Positions 25,764 through 34,477 of a stretch of 64,000 nt of DNA are shown here, one piece after another. The notes under the pieces were generated by a model. That model was not told where the DNA came from. It ran no database searches and worked only from the letters and a program-made list of their open reading frames with translations. This stretch comes from Succinispira mobilis DSM 6222 (lineage in GTDB: Bacteria; Bacillota; Negativicutes; Acidaminococcales; Succinispiraceae). A program made the position numbers and the translations under genes. Position 1 is the stretch's first letter. Each line of letters begins with the position of its first letter. The stretch lies in contig NZ_KB913028.1 of assembly GCF_000384135.1 (NCBI RefSeq), positions 1,922,298 to 1,986,297 of the forward strand, read 5' to 3'.

Positions 25764-27353
25764 TTAGTCCAAGAAATCTTTTAGTTTCTTACTTCTGCTA
25801 GGATTACGAAGCTTTTTAATAGCTTTTGCTTCTATTTGTCGAATTCTTTCTCTAGTAACACCGAAGAATTGACCAACTTCTTCCAATGTTCTTGCTCGAT
25901 TATCCTCTAAACCATAACGTAACTGCAAAACTTTCTTTTCTCTAGGCGTCAGCGCTTCTAAAACACTTTCTATTTGCTCTCTAAGCAAAATAGATGTAGC
26001 TGCATCCGCTGGAGCTGGTGCATCATGATCTTCTATAAAGTCCCCCAAATGCGAATCTTCCTCTTCACCAATTGGTGTTTCTAAAGATACAGGCTCTTGA
26101 GCAATTTTCATTATCTCACGCACCCGCTCAACCGAGATATCCATTTCCTTACCAATTTCTTCTGGTAAAGGTTCTCTGCCTAATTCTTGCAATAACATTC
26201 TTGAAACTCTTATTAGTTTATTAATCGTTTCGACCATATGTACGGGAATTCTAATAGTACGAGCTTGATCTGCTATTGCTCTAGTTATTGCTTGTCTAAT
26301 CCACCAAGTCGCATAAGTACTAAACTTATATCCCCTGCTATAGTCAAACTTCTCTACTGCTTTAATTAGACCCAAGTTACCTTCTTGAATTAAATCTAAA
26401 AACAACATGCCTCGCCCAACATATTTTTTAGCAATACTTACTACTAAGCGCAAGTTTGCCTCTGATAAATATTTTTTAGCTTTTTCACCTTGTTTAATTA
26501 ATAAATTCAAGATTCTTTTATATTCATTTTTGCATTGTTCAAATTGAATAAATTCATAACTACCATTTACATCTCCAAAATAGCCATCAAGTGCTATTAA
26601 TAAAGTGCGAATCTCTGGCAAATGGCACTCTGGATTGGCAGCTTCGTCAATTGTCGCCTGCATTAAAGGTTTATCTTCTACAATTAAAACATTGTTAGCT
26701 CGCAGCTGTCTAAGTACTTGTTGCAATTCATCTTTGGTTAGCTCCAAGCAAAATCCTTGAATTTCCGAATGCGACACTTGGCCATTTTCAGTATAATTCA
26801 TCATCAATTTTTTAGCTAAAAGATCCACTTCTCGTGATTCAGCTATACCTACTTCGTATTCAATCAGCGACAATAGTTTTTCTAAAGTTTCTTGCAGGTC
26901 TATAGCTGGTTCTAAGTTTGTTTCTTCAGCAGTGTTTTTCAAATCTTTTTTTAACGCCAGACTAGCTTTTGTACCTCTTTCCATTCTGCGAGCCAGTCTA
27001 ATTTCGTCTTCACCAGTAAGCAACGGTACTCGACCAATTTCTTTCAAATACATGCGTACAGGGTCATCTATATTTACCCCTTCTGGAATAGACATATCGA
27101 GGTCTATATCGTCTAAAGCATCTTGTACGACATTTTCAGCTTTATTTCTTGAGTCATCGTTATCTTCAATAAGTTCAATTCCCTTAGTATTAAACAAGTC
27201 GTACATTTCTTCCATTTCTTCCACACCAAGGTCTTCAGCCTGCATACTATCCATTACTTCTTTATATGTTAATACCCCACCGTTTTTTTTGGCTTTATTT
27301 ATCAATTCATTAACATGATTCGATTGTTCTGCTGACGCCTTTTTGTCCGACAT
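25764..27353 (-). CDS. rpoD: Primary RNA polymerase sigma factor RpoD (SigA) with a large insertion
   Basis: Directs RNA polymerase to housekeeping promoters. Region 1.1-like N-terminus (1-90), region 1.2 [18 protein letters not shown] (98-114), then after LARRMERG an extra segment of about 160 residues (130-290) before region 2, which begins [20 protein letters not shown]. Regions 2.4, 3 and 4 follow, including [30 protein letters not shown] and the C-terminal helix-turn-helix [21 protein letters not shown]. subtilis SigA is about 371 residues and lacks this insertion, whereas proteobacterial sigma-70 has a non-conserved region at the same place. Next gene after dnaG, as in the macromolecular synthesis operon. 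Confidence 0.95.
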   Translation of the reverse strand: MSDKKASAEQSNHVNELINKAKKNGGVLTYKEVMDSMQAEDLGVEEMEEMYDLFNTKGIELIEDNDDSRNKAENVVQDALDDIDLDMSIPEGVNIDDPVRMYLKEIGRVPLLTGEDEIRLARRMERGTKASLALKKDLKNTAEETNLEPAIDLQETLEKLLSLIEYEVGIAESREVDLLAKKLMMNYTENGQVSHSEIQGFCLELTKDELQQVLRQLRANNVLIVEDKPLMQATIDEAANPECHLPEIRTLLIALDGYFGDVNGSYEFIQFEQCKNEYKRILNLLIKQGEKAKKYLSEANLRLVVSIAKKYVGRGMLFLDLIQEGNLGLIKAVEKFDYSRGYKFSTYATWWIRQAITRAIADQARTIRIPVHMVETINKLIRVSRMLLQELGREPLPEEIGKEMDISVERVREIMKIAQEPVSLETPIGEEEDSHLGDFIEDHDAPAPADAATSILLREQIESVLEALTPREKKVLQLRYGLEDNRARTLEEVGQFFGVTRERIRQIEAKAIKKLRNPSRSKKLKDFLD

Positions 27354-27399
27354 ATAAACACCTCCCTTGAAATATTATATTTTCCAAGTTCTATTCCTT

Positions 27400-29190
27400 T
27401 CAAAAGAACTTTTGGAGCTTTTTTCTAATTTCTTGTACCTGTTGCAATTCATTAATAAACCTCTCATCCCCTGTTTTTTCATATTCAACTGCCAATTGTG
27501 AGTGCCGATTATATTCTTGCTCTAATTTGCTATATTTAATCTGCTTAATGCAGTCGTCAACTAATTTAATGGCATCAGCAAATTGAATATCTTCTGCTAA
27601 TATCGCCAATAACTGTGTTTGGGCTTCACTTGATAATTTATTTAATAAACTATCAATAGCCAGTTTATTGTCCATACTTAAAATCTGAGCCGTCATAAAA
27701 ATTTCACCTAAAACTTTTTGTTCAAAGTCGGCTGGCAATAATTGTGCCGTCACATAATCTAAAATACTGACATCTTCTAAGATTATTTTTATAATATGCC
27801 GCTGCGCTAAATCAATTGCAGTTAAAGTCTTAGGTAGCGGTTGTTTATTTTTAAATTTGGGTTCACTAAAGCTTTCTTTCTTACCAACTAATTTATTATA
27901 TTCTGATTTCACAATAGCTATATCAATTAATAAACCACTAGCAATAGTTTGCAAATAGCTATCTATCTCTAGTGAGTTTTCACATTTTTTGACAAACTCT
28001 AAAACCTTAGCTAAAATTTCTACTTTCTCTTGTAAGCTATTATTGTTCTGATTTAATTTAATAGTTTGCTCTATTTGATAAACAACTGCATCCACACTAT
28101 TTTCAATGCGTTTTTCTAGTTCTTGTTTACCATACTTTTGTAAAAATTCATCTGGATCTTTTGCCGGGGCAAGCAACACTACTTTTGCTTGTAAAAAATT
28201 TTCACGCGCAATGTCGATCGCCCGAATCGTCGCTTGAATTCCAGCTACATCATTATCATAGGCAAATAAAACCTTGCGTGCATAGCGCCCTAACAAACGT
28301 GCTTGTTCTATACTAAAAGCAGTACCAAGGCTAGCTACTGTATTATTAAATCCATAAGTATGCATGCTTATCGCATCCATGTAACCTTCAACTAGCAAGC
28401 CGAACCCTTGCTTTTTTATTTCGCTTTGAGCAACATTCAAAGCATATAGAGTCTTTCTTTTATTAAAGACTTTAGTTTCTTGTGAATTTAAATACTTAGG
28501 GCTATCAGTGTCTACAAGAACTCGTCCGCCAAACGCAATAACCTCGCCCTTATTGTTAAAGATAGGAATCATTATTCTTTGACGAAATTTATCATAATAG
28601 CGTCCACTCTGTGCTTGACCAATTAGTCCAACTTGTTTGAGTAAATCATCTGAACATTTATTGTGCTTTAAAAAATTGTACAAATCTTGCCAATTATCAC
28701 TACTAAGACCCAAGGAAAACTTTTCTATAATTTCTAGATTTATGCCTCTTTTTTGCAAATAGGCTCTGGCCTTAGCACTTTGCGGGTTTGTTTCCAATAA
28801 ACACCTTTTGTAAAAAACTAAGGCTTGTTTATTGGCCTGCAGCATTGCCAGTTCTAACGTATCGGGTTTTTCCTGTTGAACACCTGATATCTCTTGAGGT
28901 AAGGGAATATTAAATTGCTCGGCCAAATCTTTAATAACTTCAGCAAAAGTTAACTGTCGAATACGCATTAAAAAACTAATTGCATCGCCACCAGCATGAC
29001 AACCAAAACAATAAAAAAAACCTTTCTCCTCCGATACAGTAAAAGAAGCTGTTTTTTCATTGTGAAAAGGACAGCAACCCCAAAATTTATTACCTTTCTT
29101 TTTTAAAGCTATGTAACCGCCAATAACATTTACGATGCTAATTTGCCTTTTTACTGCTAAAACTACTTCATTAAATTTATTCTCCTGCAT
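27400..29190 (-). CDS. dnaG: DNA primase DnaG
   Basis: Makes RNA primers at the replication fork. The 596-residue protein has the CHC2 zinc-binding domain (CCPFHNEKTASFTV and YCFGCHAGGD, within 1-100), the catalytic core and TOPRIM domain (LLVEGYMDAISMH and FAYDNDVAG), and a C-terminal helicase-interaction region (about 440-596). ATG 29190 follows AAGGTG by 6 bases; the GTG at 29199 overlaps that site. It is followed by rpoD after 46 bases, so they share a transcript. Confidence 0.95.
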   Translation of the reverse strand: MQENKFNEVVLAVKRQISIVNVIGGYIALKKKGNKFWGCCPFHNEKTASFTVSEEKGFFYCFGCHAGGDAISFLMRIRQLTFAEVIKDLAEQFNIPLPQEISGVQQEKPDTLELAMLQANKQALVFYKRCLLETNPQSAKARAYLQKRGINLEIIEKFSLGLSSDNWQDLYNFLKHNKCSDDLLKQVGLIGQAQSGRYYDKFRQRIMIPIFNNKGEVIAFGGRVLVDTDSPKYLNSQETKVFNKRKTLYALNVAQSEIKKQGFGLLVEGYMDAISMHTYGFNNTVASLGTAFSIEQARLLGRYARKVLFAYDNDVAGIQATIRAIDIARENFLQAKVVLLAPAKDPDEFLQKYGKQELEKRIENSVDAVVYQIEQTIKLNQNNNSLQEKVEILAKVLEFVKKCENSLEIDSYLQTIASGLLIDIAIVKSEYNKLVGKKESFSEPKFKNKQPLPKTLTAIDLAQRHIIKIILEDVSILDYVTAQLLPADFEQKVLGEIFMTAQILSMDNKLAIDSLLNKLSSEAQTQLLAILAEDIQFADAIKLVDDCIKQIKYSKLEQEYNRHSQLAVEYEKTGDERFINELQQVQEIRKKLQKFF

Positions 29191-29233
29191 AGTAAGCACC
29201 TTGTGTTAACATAAATTTTAACTTCAAACCTAT

Positions 29234-29262
29234 ATTATATTATATTCTACATATAATCACAA
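29234..29262 (-). promoter_or_regulatory. Promoter of dnaG-rpoD
   Basis: Minus-strand TTGTGA (29262-29257), 17-base spacer, TATAAT (29239-29234), 44 bases before the dnaG start. Confidence 0.65.
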
Positions 29263-29307
29263 TATCCTTTTTTTCATTTAGTTTTTTTTATAAATAACTT
29301 GCTTTAT

Positions 29308-29336
29308 TTGCAAACACATAGTATAAAGGATATATT
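29308..29336 (+). promoter_or_regulatory. Promoter of the lptA-like gene
   Basis: TTGCAA (29308-29313), 17-base spacer, TATATT (29331-29336), 25 bases before the start. It is divergent from the dnaG promoter. Confidence 0.6.
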
Positions 29337-29361
29337 ATCAATTAAGAAAGAAGGTAACCTC

Positions 29362-29871
29362 ATGTTAAGAAAACTCCTATTTGTACTAACGTTTTTCGCC
29401 CTGCTCCTTAGTTTTCAAGCAAATCCCACTGTTGGGGCAGAATCAAACTCTGATAAGCCCAAACCAGTAATCATAGCCCAAGAGAAAAATTTCAACATTT
29501 TAACAGCAACCTATACTCTTAAAGGCGATGTTGAAATAACTCACAAAGATCGCCATATTCGTGCCGACTATGCTCAATACTCTTTAGTAAAACAGGAGGT
29601 TGTTGCGCAAGGCAATATTGAATTTTCCGATGCTAGTTTAATGTTAAAGGGTGATTCTTTACTTGCCAAAATAAATGACAAAGAAATTTTTTTAACTGGC
29701 AATGTAGCCTTTTCCGAGGCAAACTTGGCAATAAATTCCAGTAAAGGCTATTTTAACTGGAATACCAAAATAGCCATCTTTGAGGAAAATGTGCGAATTC
29801 AAGAACATGGTCAAGAAAAGCAAGTGGAAAAGGCAACCTTGAATATTAATTCTGGTGAACTCACTCTTTAG
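29362..29871 (+). CDS. LptA/OstA-like periplasmic LPS-transport protein
   Basis: A 169-residue exported protein. The N-terminus MLRKLLFVLTFFALLLSF is a Sec signal peptide, probably cut near AESNS. The remainder repeats the OstA/LptA beta-jellyroll pattern: ATYTLKGDVEITHKDRHI, IRADYAQYSL, VVAQGNIEFSDASLMLKGD, and FLTGNVAFSEANLAI. LptA bridges the inner and outer membranes in LPS export, so its presence indicates a diderm cell. It stands alone here, not with lptB, lptC or kdsD genes. ATG 29362 follows AAGAAGG. Its 3' end overlaps the convergent gene by 11 bases. Confidence 0.75.
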   Translation: MLRKLLFVLTFFALLLSFQANPTVGAESNSDKPKPVIIAQEKNFNILTATYTLKGDVEITHKDRHIRADYAQYSLVKQEVVAQGNIEFSDASLMLKGDSLLAKINDKEIFLTGNVAFSEANLAINSSKGYFNWNTKIAIFEENVRIQEHGQEKQVEKATLNINSGELTL

Positions 29872-30676
29872 AATTTTTACGTACATGATCAATAATGATA
29901 TTCGCAGTCTCCTCAATAGCTCGATTAGACACATCAATTACCATGCAATGAATTTTACGCATTATCCCTTTAGCATACTCTAATTCCTCATTAATTCGCA
30001 CCACATCTGCGTAACTAGAATCATCTGCCAAACCCATAGTTTTTAACCTTTCCGCTCTAATTTCATTTAGTTTATAAGGATTGATAATTAAGCCGACAAT
30101 TTTGTTGGCTGGGATTTTAAATAATTCTTCTGGCGGCATAATTTCAGGTACTAAAGGCACATTAGCAACCTTAATTCGCTTATGCGCTAAATACATACTC
30201 AAAGGTGTTTTTGAGGTTCTAGAAACGCCTACAACTACTACATCGGCTTTCAATAATCCCCAAGGATTTTTGCCATCATCATATTTCACGGCAAACTCGA
30301 CAGCTTCCACCCGCCGAAAATAGTCTTGGTCTAACGCATGCACTAGCCCGGGCTTATTTTTGGGTTCTTGTCCAGATATTTTTTGCACATTATTCAGCAT
30401 TGGCCCCAAAATATCTACAGCAATTACTCCATGTTCGGCAACTTTGGCCGCTACAAACTCACGTAAAAGCGGAGAAACCATCGTATAACACAATACACTT
30501 TTTTGCGTTTTAGCCTCGATAATTAGTTTTTCTAATTGTTCGGTGCTCTCCATATAAGGTACACGTACAATATCAAAAGTACCTGGCTTAAATTGACTCG
30601 CAGTAGCTTTGGCCACCGATTCTGCGGTTTCGCCGATTGAATCAGATACTGCATATATTATTGGTAATTTATCTAT
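29861..30676 (-). CDS. Pyruvate, phosphate dikinase regulatory protein (DUF299), probable non-canonical start
   Basis: Bifunctional serine/threonine kinase/phosphorylase that switches pyruvate phosphate dikinase or PEP synthase on and off. The P-loop-like GVSRTSKTPLSMYLA motif and the C-terminal domain are intact. The family N-terminus IIYAVSDSIGETAESVAKA is encoded in frame, but no ATG, GTG or TTG precedes it: an in-frame TAG lies upstream, and only ATC (30679) or ATA (30676) fall at the right distance (5-8 bases) from the GGGAGG site. The alternative GTG at 30616 would remove this conserved segment. I place the start at ATA 30676 (271 residues, near the family norm of about 270). Confidence 0.85.
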   Translation of the reverse strand: MDKLPIIYAVSDSIGETAESVAKATASQFKPGTFDIVRVPYMESTEQLEKLIIEAKTQKSVLCYTMVSPLLREFVAAKVAEHGVIAVDILGPMLNNVQKISGQEPKNKPGLVHALDQDYFRRVEAVEFAVKYDDGKNPWGLLKADVVVVGVSRTSKTPLSMYLAHKRIKVANVPLVPEIMPPEELFKIPANKIVGLIINPYKLNEIRAERLKTMGLADDSSYADVVRINEELEYAKGIMRKIHCMVIDVSNRAIEETANIIIDHVRKNSKE

Positions 30677-31329
30677 GATAAAAACCTCCCTCTTCCTTCT
30701 GCTAAATCTAATAATAATCTACTCAAATTTGTCTTAGTTAGCCGACCGACAATTTCATACTTTTTTTCTTTACCGACCTGTTTCACCACTGGCAAACCAT
30801 CAATTTCGTTATCTATAATTTTTCTTATCGCTACCGCGATCGGTTCATCTGTTGTAGTTACAATTAATTTTGATAATGGGGTCATTACCATTACTATCGG
30901 AGTTTTACTCAAGTCCTCTTTGTTATTTAAGGAGGCTTTTAATAAATCTTTGCGTGATACTACACCACATAAAAAAGAATGTTCGTCCAATATAAATACA
31001 CTGCCAACATCTTCTAAAAACATCATTACAATCGCATCATAAGCATTCTTGTTATTTTGCAAAACTACTGGAACGGATTGAATATCCCGCACACATAAAT
31101 TAGCTAATTCATCCGTAAGCATGCTCAGGTTGTTCTTACCAGTGTAAAAATAACCTACTTTCGGTCTAGCATCAAGCACGCCACTCATTACTAAGATTGC
31201 TAAATCAGAACGTAAGGCAGCCCTAGTCACATTTAAGTTTTGCGCAATACTTTCTCCAGTTATTGGTCCTCGCTCTCTAACCATTTCTGCAATTTTCTTT
31301 TGTCTTTCTGTTAATGAAATTGTTCTCAC
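30673..31329 (-). CDS. ccpN: CcpN-like transcriptional repressor (HTH plus two CBS domains)
   Basis: A 218-residue regulator with an N-terminal winged helix (ITGESIAQNLNVTRAALRSDLA, about 22-45) and two CBS repeats (about 80-205). CcpN in B. subtilis represses gluconeogenic genes in response to ATP/ADP and sits next to the same PPDK regulator gene, as here. The stop overlaps the start region of the PPDK regulator by 4 bases, so the two are one operon controlling pyruvate-PEP interconversion. The likely start is GTG 31329, with a close AAGGAA site. Confidence 0.88.
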   Translation of the reverse strand: MRTISLTERQKKIAEMVRERGPITGESIAQNLNVTRAALRSDLAILVMSGVLDARPKVGYFYTGKNNLSMLTDELANLCVRDIQSVPVVLQNNKNAYDAIVMMFLEDVGSVFILDEHSFLCGVVSRKDLLKASLNNKEDLSKTPIVMVMTPLSKLIVTTTDEPIAVAIRKIIDNEIDGLPVVKQVGKEKKYEIVGRLTKTNLSRLLLDLAEGRGRFLS

Positions 31330-31413
31330 TTCCTTGCTTAATCAGCTTTACATATCTAAATATAATAATACGCTACTTTTTGGAAAAATCCTCTTTATTA
31401 TTCAATAAAAATA

Positions 31414-31460
31414 AGAAAAACATCTTAAAGTTATTAATTTAGTCTTTAAGATGTTTTTCT
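31414..31460. terminator. Terminator after the pyr operon
   Basis: A perfect 17-base inverted repeat, from AGAAAAACATCTTAAAG (31414-31430) to its complement at 31444-31460, with a 13-base loop. It lies 7 bases after pyrE; its A/T-rich ends give U-tracts both ways. Confidence 0.85.
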
Positions 31461-31466
31461 TTTTGT

Positions 31467-32039
31467 TTATTTACCAGTTCTACCACGCTTCGTAAATTCT
31501 TGTCCTTGAGCACACATCGGACAAGTTGTCGCTGGATAAGTTTCAATATTTAAGGTTAATAGGGCTTTGGTTTTAACAGCAAAATCAACTTTCCCACCAC
31601 TGCGGTCAACAAGTAAACCGACCCCAACTACCTCACCACCATGTTCTTTGATAACATCTAGTACTTCAAAAACTGAACCACCCGTAGTAACAATATCTTC
31701 TACAACTAAAACTTTTGTGCCTGCAGGAATTTCAAAGCCACGTTTCAAAGTCATTTTTCCATTTTCTCGTTCCGTAAATATTGCTCTAGTTCCTAGAGCT
31801 TTCCCAACTTCATGGGCTAGCAAAATCCCCCCCGTAACTGGTCCCACAACCAGTTGAACTTGATCTTGAGCGAAATTAGCTGCTAAAGCTTGACAAAGTT
31901 TTTCTGTATATTTCGGATGTTGTAGCACATTAAATTTTTCAACATACATGGGACTATGAAGTCCTGACGTTAGCAAAAAATGTCCATGCATAACTGCTTG
32001 TGTTTCCTCTAATAAGGCCAATACTTCTGTTTCTTGCAT
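31467..32039 (-). CDS. pyrE: Orotate phosphoribosyltransferase PyrE
   Basis: Joins orotate to PRPP to give OMP. The 190-residue protein has the PRPP-binding motif VLVVEDIVTTGGSVFEV and GPVTGGILLAHEVG. The C-terminus carries a CPMCAQGQEF segment with two cysteines, an unusual tail of unknown role. The start overlaps the pyrF stop by one base. Last gene of the pyr operon. Confidence 0.94.
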   Translation of the reverse strand: MQETEVLALLEETQAVMHGHFLLTSGLHSPMYVEKFNVLQHPKYTEKLCQALAANFAQDQVQLVVGPVTGGILLAHEVGKALGTRAIFTERENGKMTLKRGFEIPAGTKVLVVEDIVTTGGSVFEVLDVIKEHGGEVVGVGLLVDRSGGKVDFAVKTKALLTLNIETYPATTCPMCAQGQEFTKRGRTGK

Positions 32040-32761
32040 TATTTCTTCGCCTCCTGCATTTCCTTAACTATATCTTGTACCGCTTGCTTTAAATCCGTTG
32101 CCTTAGTTATTGGTCTACCGATAACTAAATGAGTTGCGCCATTTTCTATGGCAGCTTTCGGTGTAGCAATACGACTTTGGTCATTTAATTCACTACCTGC
32201 TGGACGAATCCCTGGCGTTACAATAAGAAACTCTTCACCACAAGCTGCTCTAATTGCCGCAGCTTCTTGTGGCGAGGCAACAACTCCATCCAAGCCGGCT
32301 TTTTTAGCCAATTTCGCCAAATGAATTACTTGCGCACTAATGCTTTCAGCATAATTCAATTCTTGCCATTCTTCTGCCGAAATACTAGTTAACACCGTTA
32401 CGGCAATTAATTTCGGGGCTTTAATTCCTAGTTCAGCCGCACGTGCTTTTACAGTTTGTGCCGCAAATTGCATCATTTGAAAACCACCGGTAGCATGAAC
32501 ATTAAGCATATCTACGCCCAATTCCGTTAATGCTGCTAAACTACTGCCCACCGTATTAGGAATATCATGTAATTTTAAATCTAAAAAAATACTTTTTCCG
32601 TTGCCTTTAAGATATCTAACTACTTCCGCACCACAACTATAAAAAAGTTCCATGCCTACTTTATAATAAGTTACGCTTTCACCAAGTCCAATAACTAAAT
32701 TACTCAACTTAGCCATATTCGGCACATCTAAGGCCACAATTAATCTTTTATCTAAAATCAT
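32039..32761 (-). CDS. pyrF: Orotidine 5'-phosphate decarboxylase PyrF
   Basis: Decarboxylates OMP to UMP. The 240-residue barrel has the catalytic Lys-Asp cluster FLDLKLHDIPNTVGSS, the VTVLTS segment and the phosphate loop VIGRPITKA. Follows pyrD by 21 bases. The start is after AGGAG. Confidence 0.95.
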   Translation of the reverse strand: MILDKRLIVALDVPNMAKLSNLVIGLGESVTYYKVGMELFYSCGAEVVRYLKGNGKSIFLDLKLHDIPNTVGSSLAALTELGVDMLNVHATGGFQMMQFAAQTVKARAAELGIKAPKLIAVTVLTSISAEEWQELNYAESISAQVIHLAKLAKKAGLDGVVASPQEAAAIRAACGEEFLIVTPGIRPAGSELNDQSRIATPKAAIENGATHLVIGRPITKATDLKQAVQDIVKEMQEAKK

Positions 32762-32782
32762 TTTTTTACTCCTAAGCTGTTT

Positions 32783-33712
32783 TTATTGCCAAGCCAAACC
32801 AACTAATTCTTGCACATGTTTATAGTTATATTTATCTAAATACGCTAAAATTCCATAGTTAATTTCTTGAGCGATACTCGGATTAACAAAATTAGCCGTG
32901 CCCACAGCTACTGCACTAGCTCCCGCTAAAAAAAACTCAATTGCATCTTCAGCCGTCATGATTCCACCCATGCCAACAATCGGAATATGCACTGCTTGAG
33001 CCACTTGATACACCATGCGTACAGCTACAGGTCTAATTGCGGGCCCAGACAAACCGCCCATCACATTTCCCAAAACTGGTTTTTGTTTATGAATATCAAT
33101 TTTCATCCCTACTAAAGTATTAATCATACAAATAGCATCGGACCCAGCTTGTTCCACGGCTTGCGCCATCGCCACAATGTCCGTAACATTCGGTGATAGT
33201 TTAGTTATAACGGGTTTACTAACTGCTTGTTTTACAGCCCGCACAACTTTGCTAGCACTATCAGGGCAAACCCCAAAAGCAATGCCACCTTCTTTAACAT
33301 TTGGACAAGATATATTCAATTCAATCGCCGCAACACCTGGTACATCTAGGTATTTTGCCACTTCCCCATACTCTTCGGGCGTATTGCCAGCAATATTTAC
33401 AATTACCGGGCTATAGTATTTTCCTAGTTTAGGCAAAATATCTTGTAAAAAAGCCTCTACACCGGGGTTTTCTAAACCAATACAATTTAACATTCCCGCC
33501 GGAGTTTCTACGGCCCGTTGTCCAAAATTACCGGCACGCGGTTTTAAAGTTGTGCCCTTAACAACAATTCCGCCCACTTGATTTAAATCCAAAAAATCTT
33601 CAAATTCTACACCCCAACCAAAGGTCCCGGAAGCCGTCATGATTGGCGTCGGCATATTAATGCCTACGATTTCGGTATTTAAGCGTTGTAATTGAGCCGC
33701 TGTTAATCCCAT
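32783..33712 (-). CDS. pyrD: Dihydroorotate dehydrogenase B catalytic subunit PyrD (class 1B)
   Basis: FMN enzyme that oxidises dihydroorotate to orotate. At 309 residues, with the catalytic Cys in [11 protein letters not shown] and the GIAFGV segment that follows, it is the class 1B type that works with PyrK and NAD. It overlaps pyrK by 10 bases, confirming the partnership. The soluble complex suits an anaerobe. Confidence 0.95.
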   Translation of the reverse strand: MGLTAAQLQRLNTEIVGINMPTPIMTASGTFGWGVEFEDFLDLNQVGGIVVKGTTLKPRAGNFGQRAVETPAGMLNCIGLENPGVEAFLQDILPKLGKYYSPVIVNIAGNTPEEYGEVAKYLDVPGVAAIELNISCPNVKEGGIAFGVCPDSASKVVRAVKQAVSKPVITKLSPNVTDIVAMAQAVEQAGSDAICMINTLVGMKIDIHKQKPVLGNVMGGLSGPAIRPVAVRMVYQVAQAVHIPIVGMGGIMTAEDAIEFFLAGASAVAVGTANFVNPSIAQEINYGILAYLDKYNYKHVQELVGLAWQ

Positions 33713-34473
33713 TCTATCACCTCTTCAGCCGGAAAAACTGGTCCGTCTGTACAAACTTTTACTCGCTTGCCACTTTTCGTTGCACATGAACAAGATAAGC
33801 AAGCGCCAATGCCACAAGCCATGTATTTTTCTAACGACACTTGGCAGGGAATTCCCTGTTCAATTGCCAATTTAGCCACACCTTGCATCATCTTAACTGG
33901 CCCACAGGTATATACTGCATCGTATTTTCCACTTGCTAACAACTCCGGTAATAGCGCTAAAGCATTGCCTTGCACACCTAAAGAACCATCATCTGTAGTT
34001 ATGTGAATTTGTTTGCAACTTGCCGTAAACAAATCTTGCCAAAACAATTCTTGTGCACTCCGACCGGCTAATAAAACTTCTGTATTCAGGCCACAAAAAA
34101 CTCTGCTAAGATAAATTAAAGGCGCAATCCCAAGGCCCCCCCCCACTAGTAAGGGTTTTTTTGCCGTTAAATTAAAGCCATTACCTAACGGACCTACAAT
34201 ATCTAGATATTCGCCAACTTGTACCAAGCTGAGTGCTTGGGTGCCCTCACCTAATACTTTATAAATAAAAGTTAGAGTCTTAGCATCACCATCAACATCG
34301 GCTACACTAATTGGACGGCGCAACAATGGTTGTTGCGCGCCTTTAACTTTTAATTGTGCAAACTGCCCTGGCAAAGTTATGCTCGCCAATTCCGGCACAT
34401 AAACCTCAGTTTTATAAACTTGTGGTCCAATTTCTACTTGTTTAACTACTTTTGCTTCGATAATTTTTTTCAA
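33703..34473 (-). CDS. pyrK: Dihydroorotate dehydrogenase electron-transfer subunit PyrK
   Basis: FAD/[2Fe-2S] protein that passes electrons from PyrD to NAD. The 256-residue chain has the FAD-binding [13 protein letters not shown], the NAD-binding [14 protein letters not shown], and the iron-sulphur cysteines in [11 protein letters not shown] and VCTDGPVF. It starts at TTG 34473 with a GGGAGG site nine bases away; there is no nearby ATG. It sits between carB and pyrD, the common Firmicutes order. Confidence 0.94.
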   Translation of the reverse strand: MKKIIEAKVVKQVEIGPQVYKTEVYVPELASITLPGQFAQLKVKGAQQPLLRRPISVADVDGDAKTLTFIYKVLGEGTQALSLVQVGEYLDIVGPLGNGFNLTAKKPLLVGGGLGIAPLIYLSRVFCGLNTEVLLAGRSAQELFWQDLFTASCKQIHITTDDGSLGVQGNALALLPELLASGKYDAVYTCGPVKMMQGVAKLAIEQGIPCQVSLEKYMACGIGACLSCSCATKSGKRVKVCTDGPVFPAEEVIEWD

Positions 34474-34477
34474 CAGT

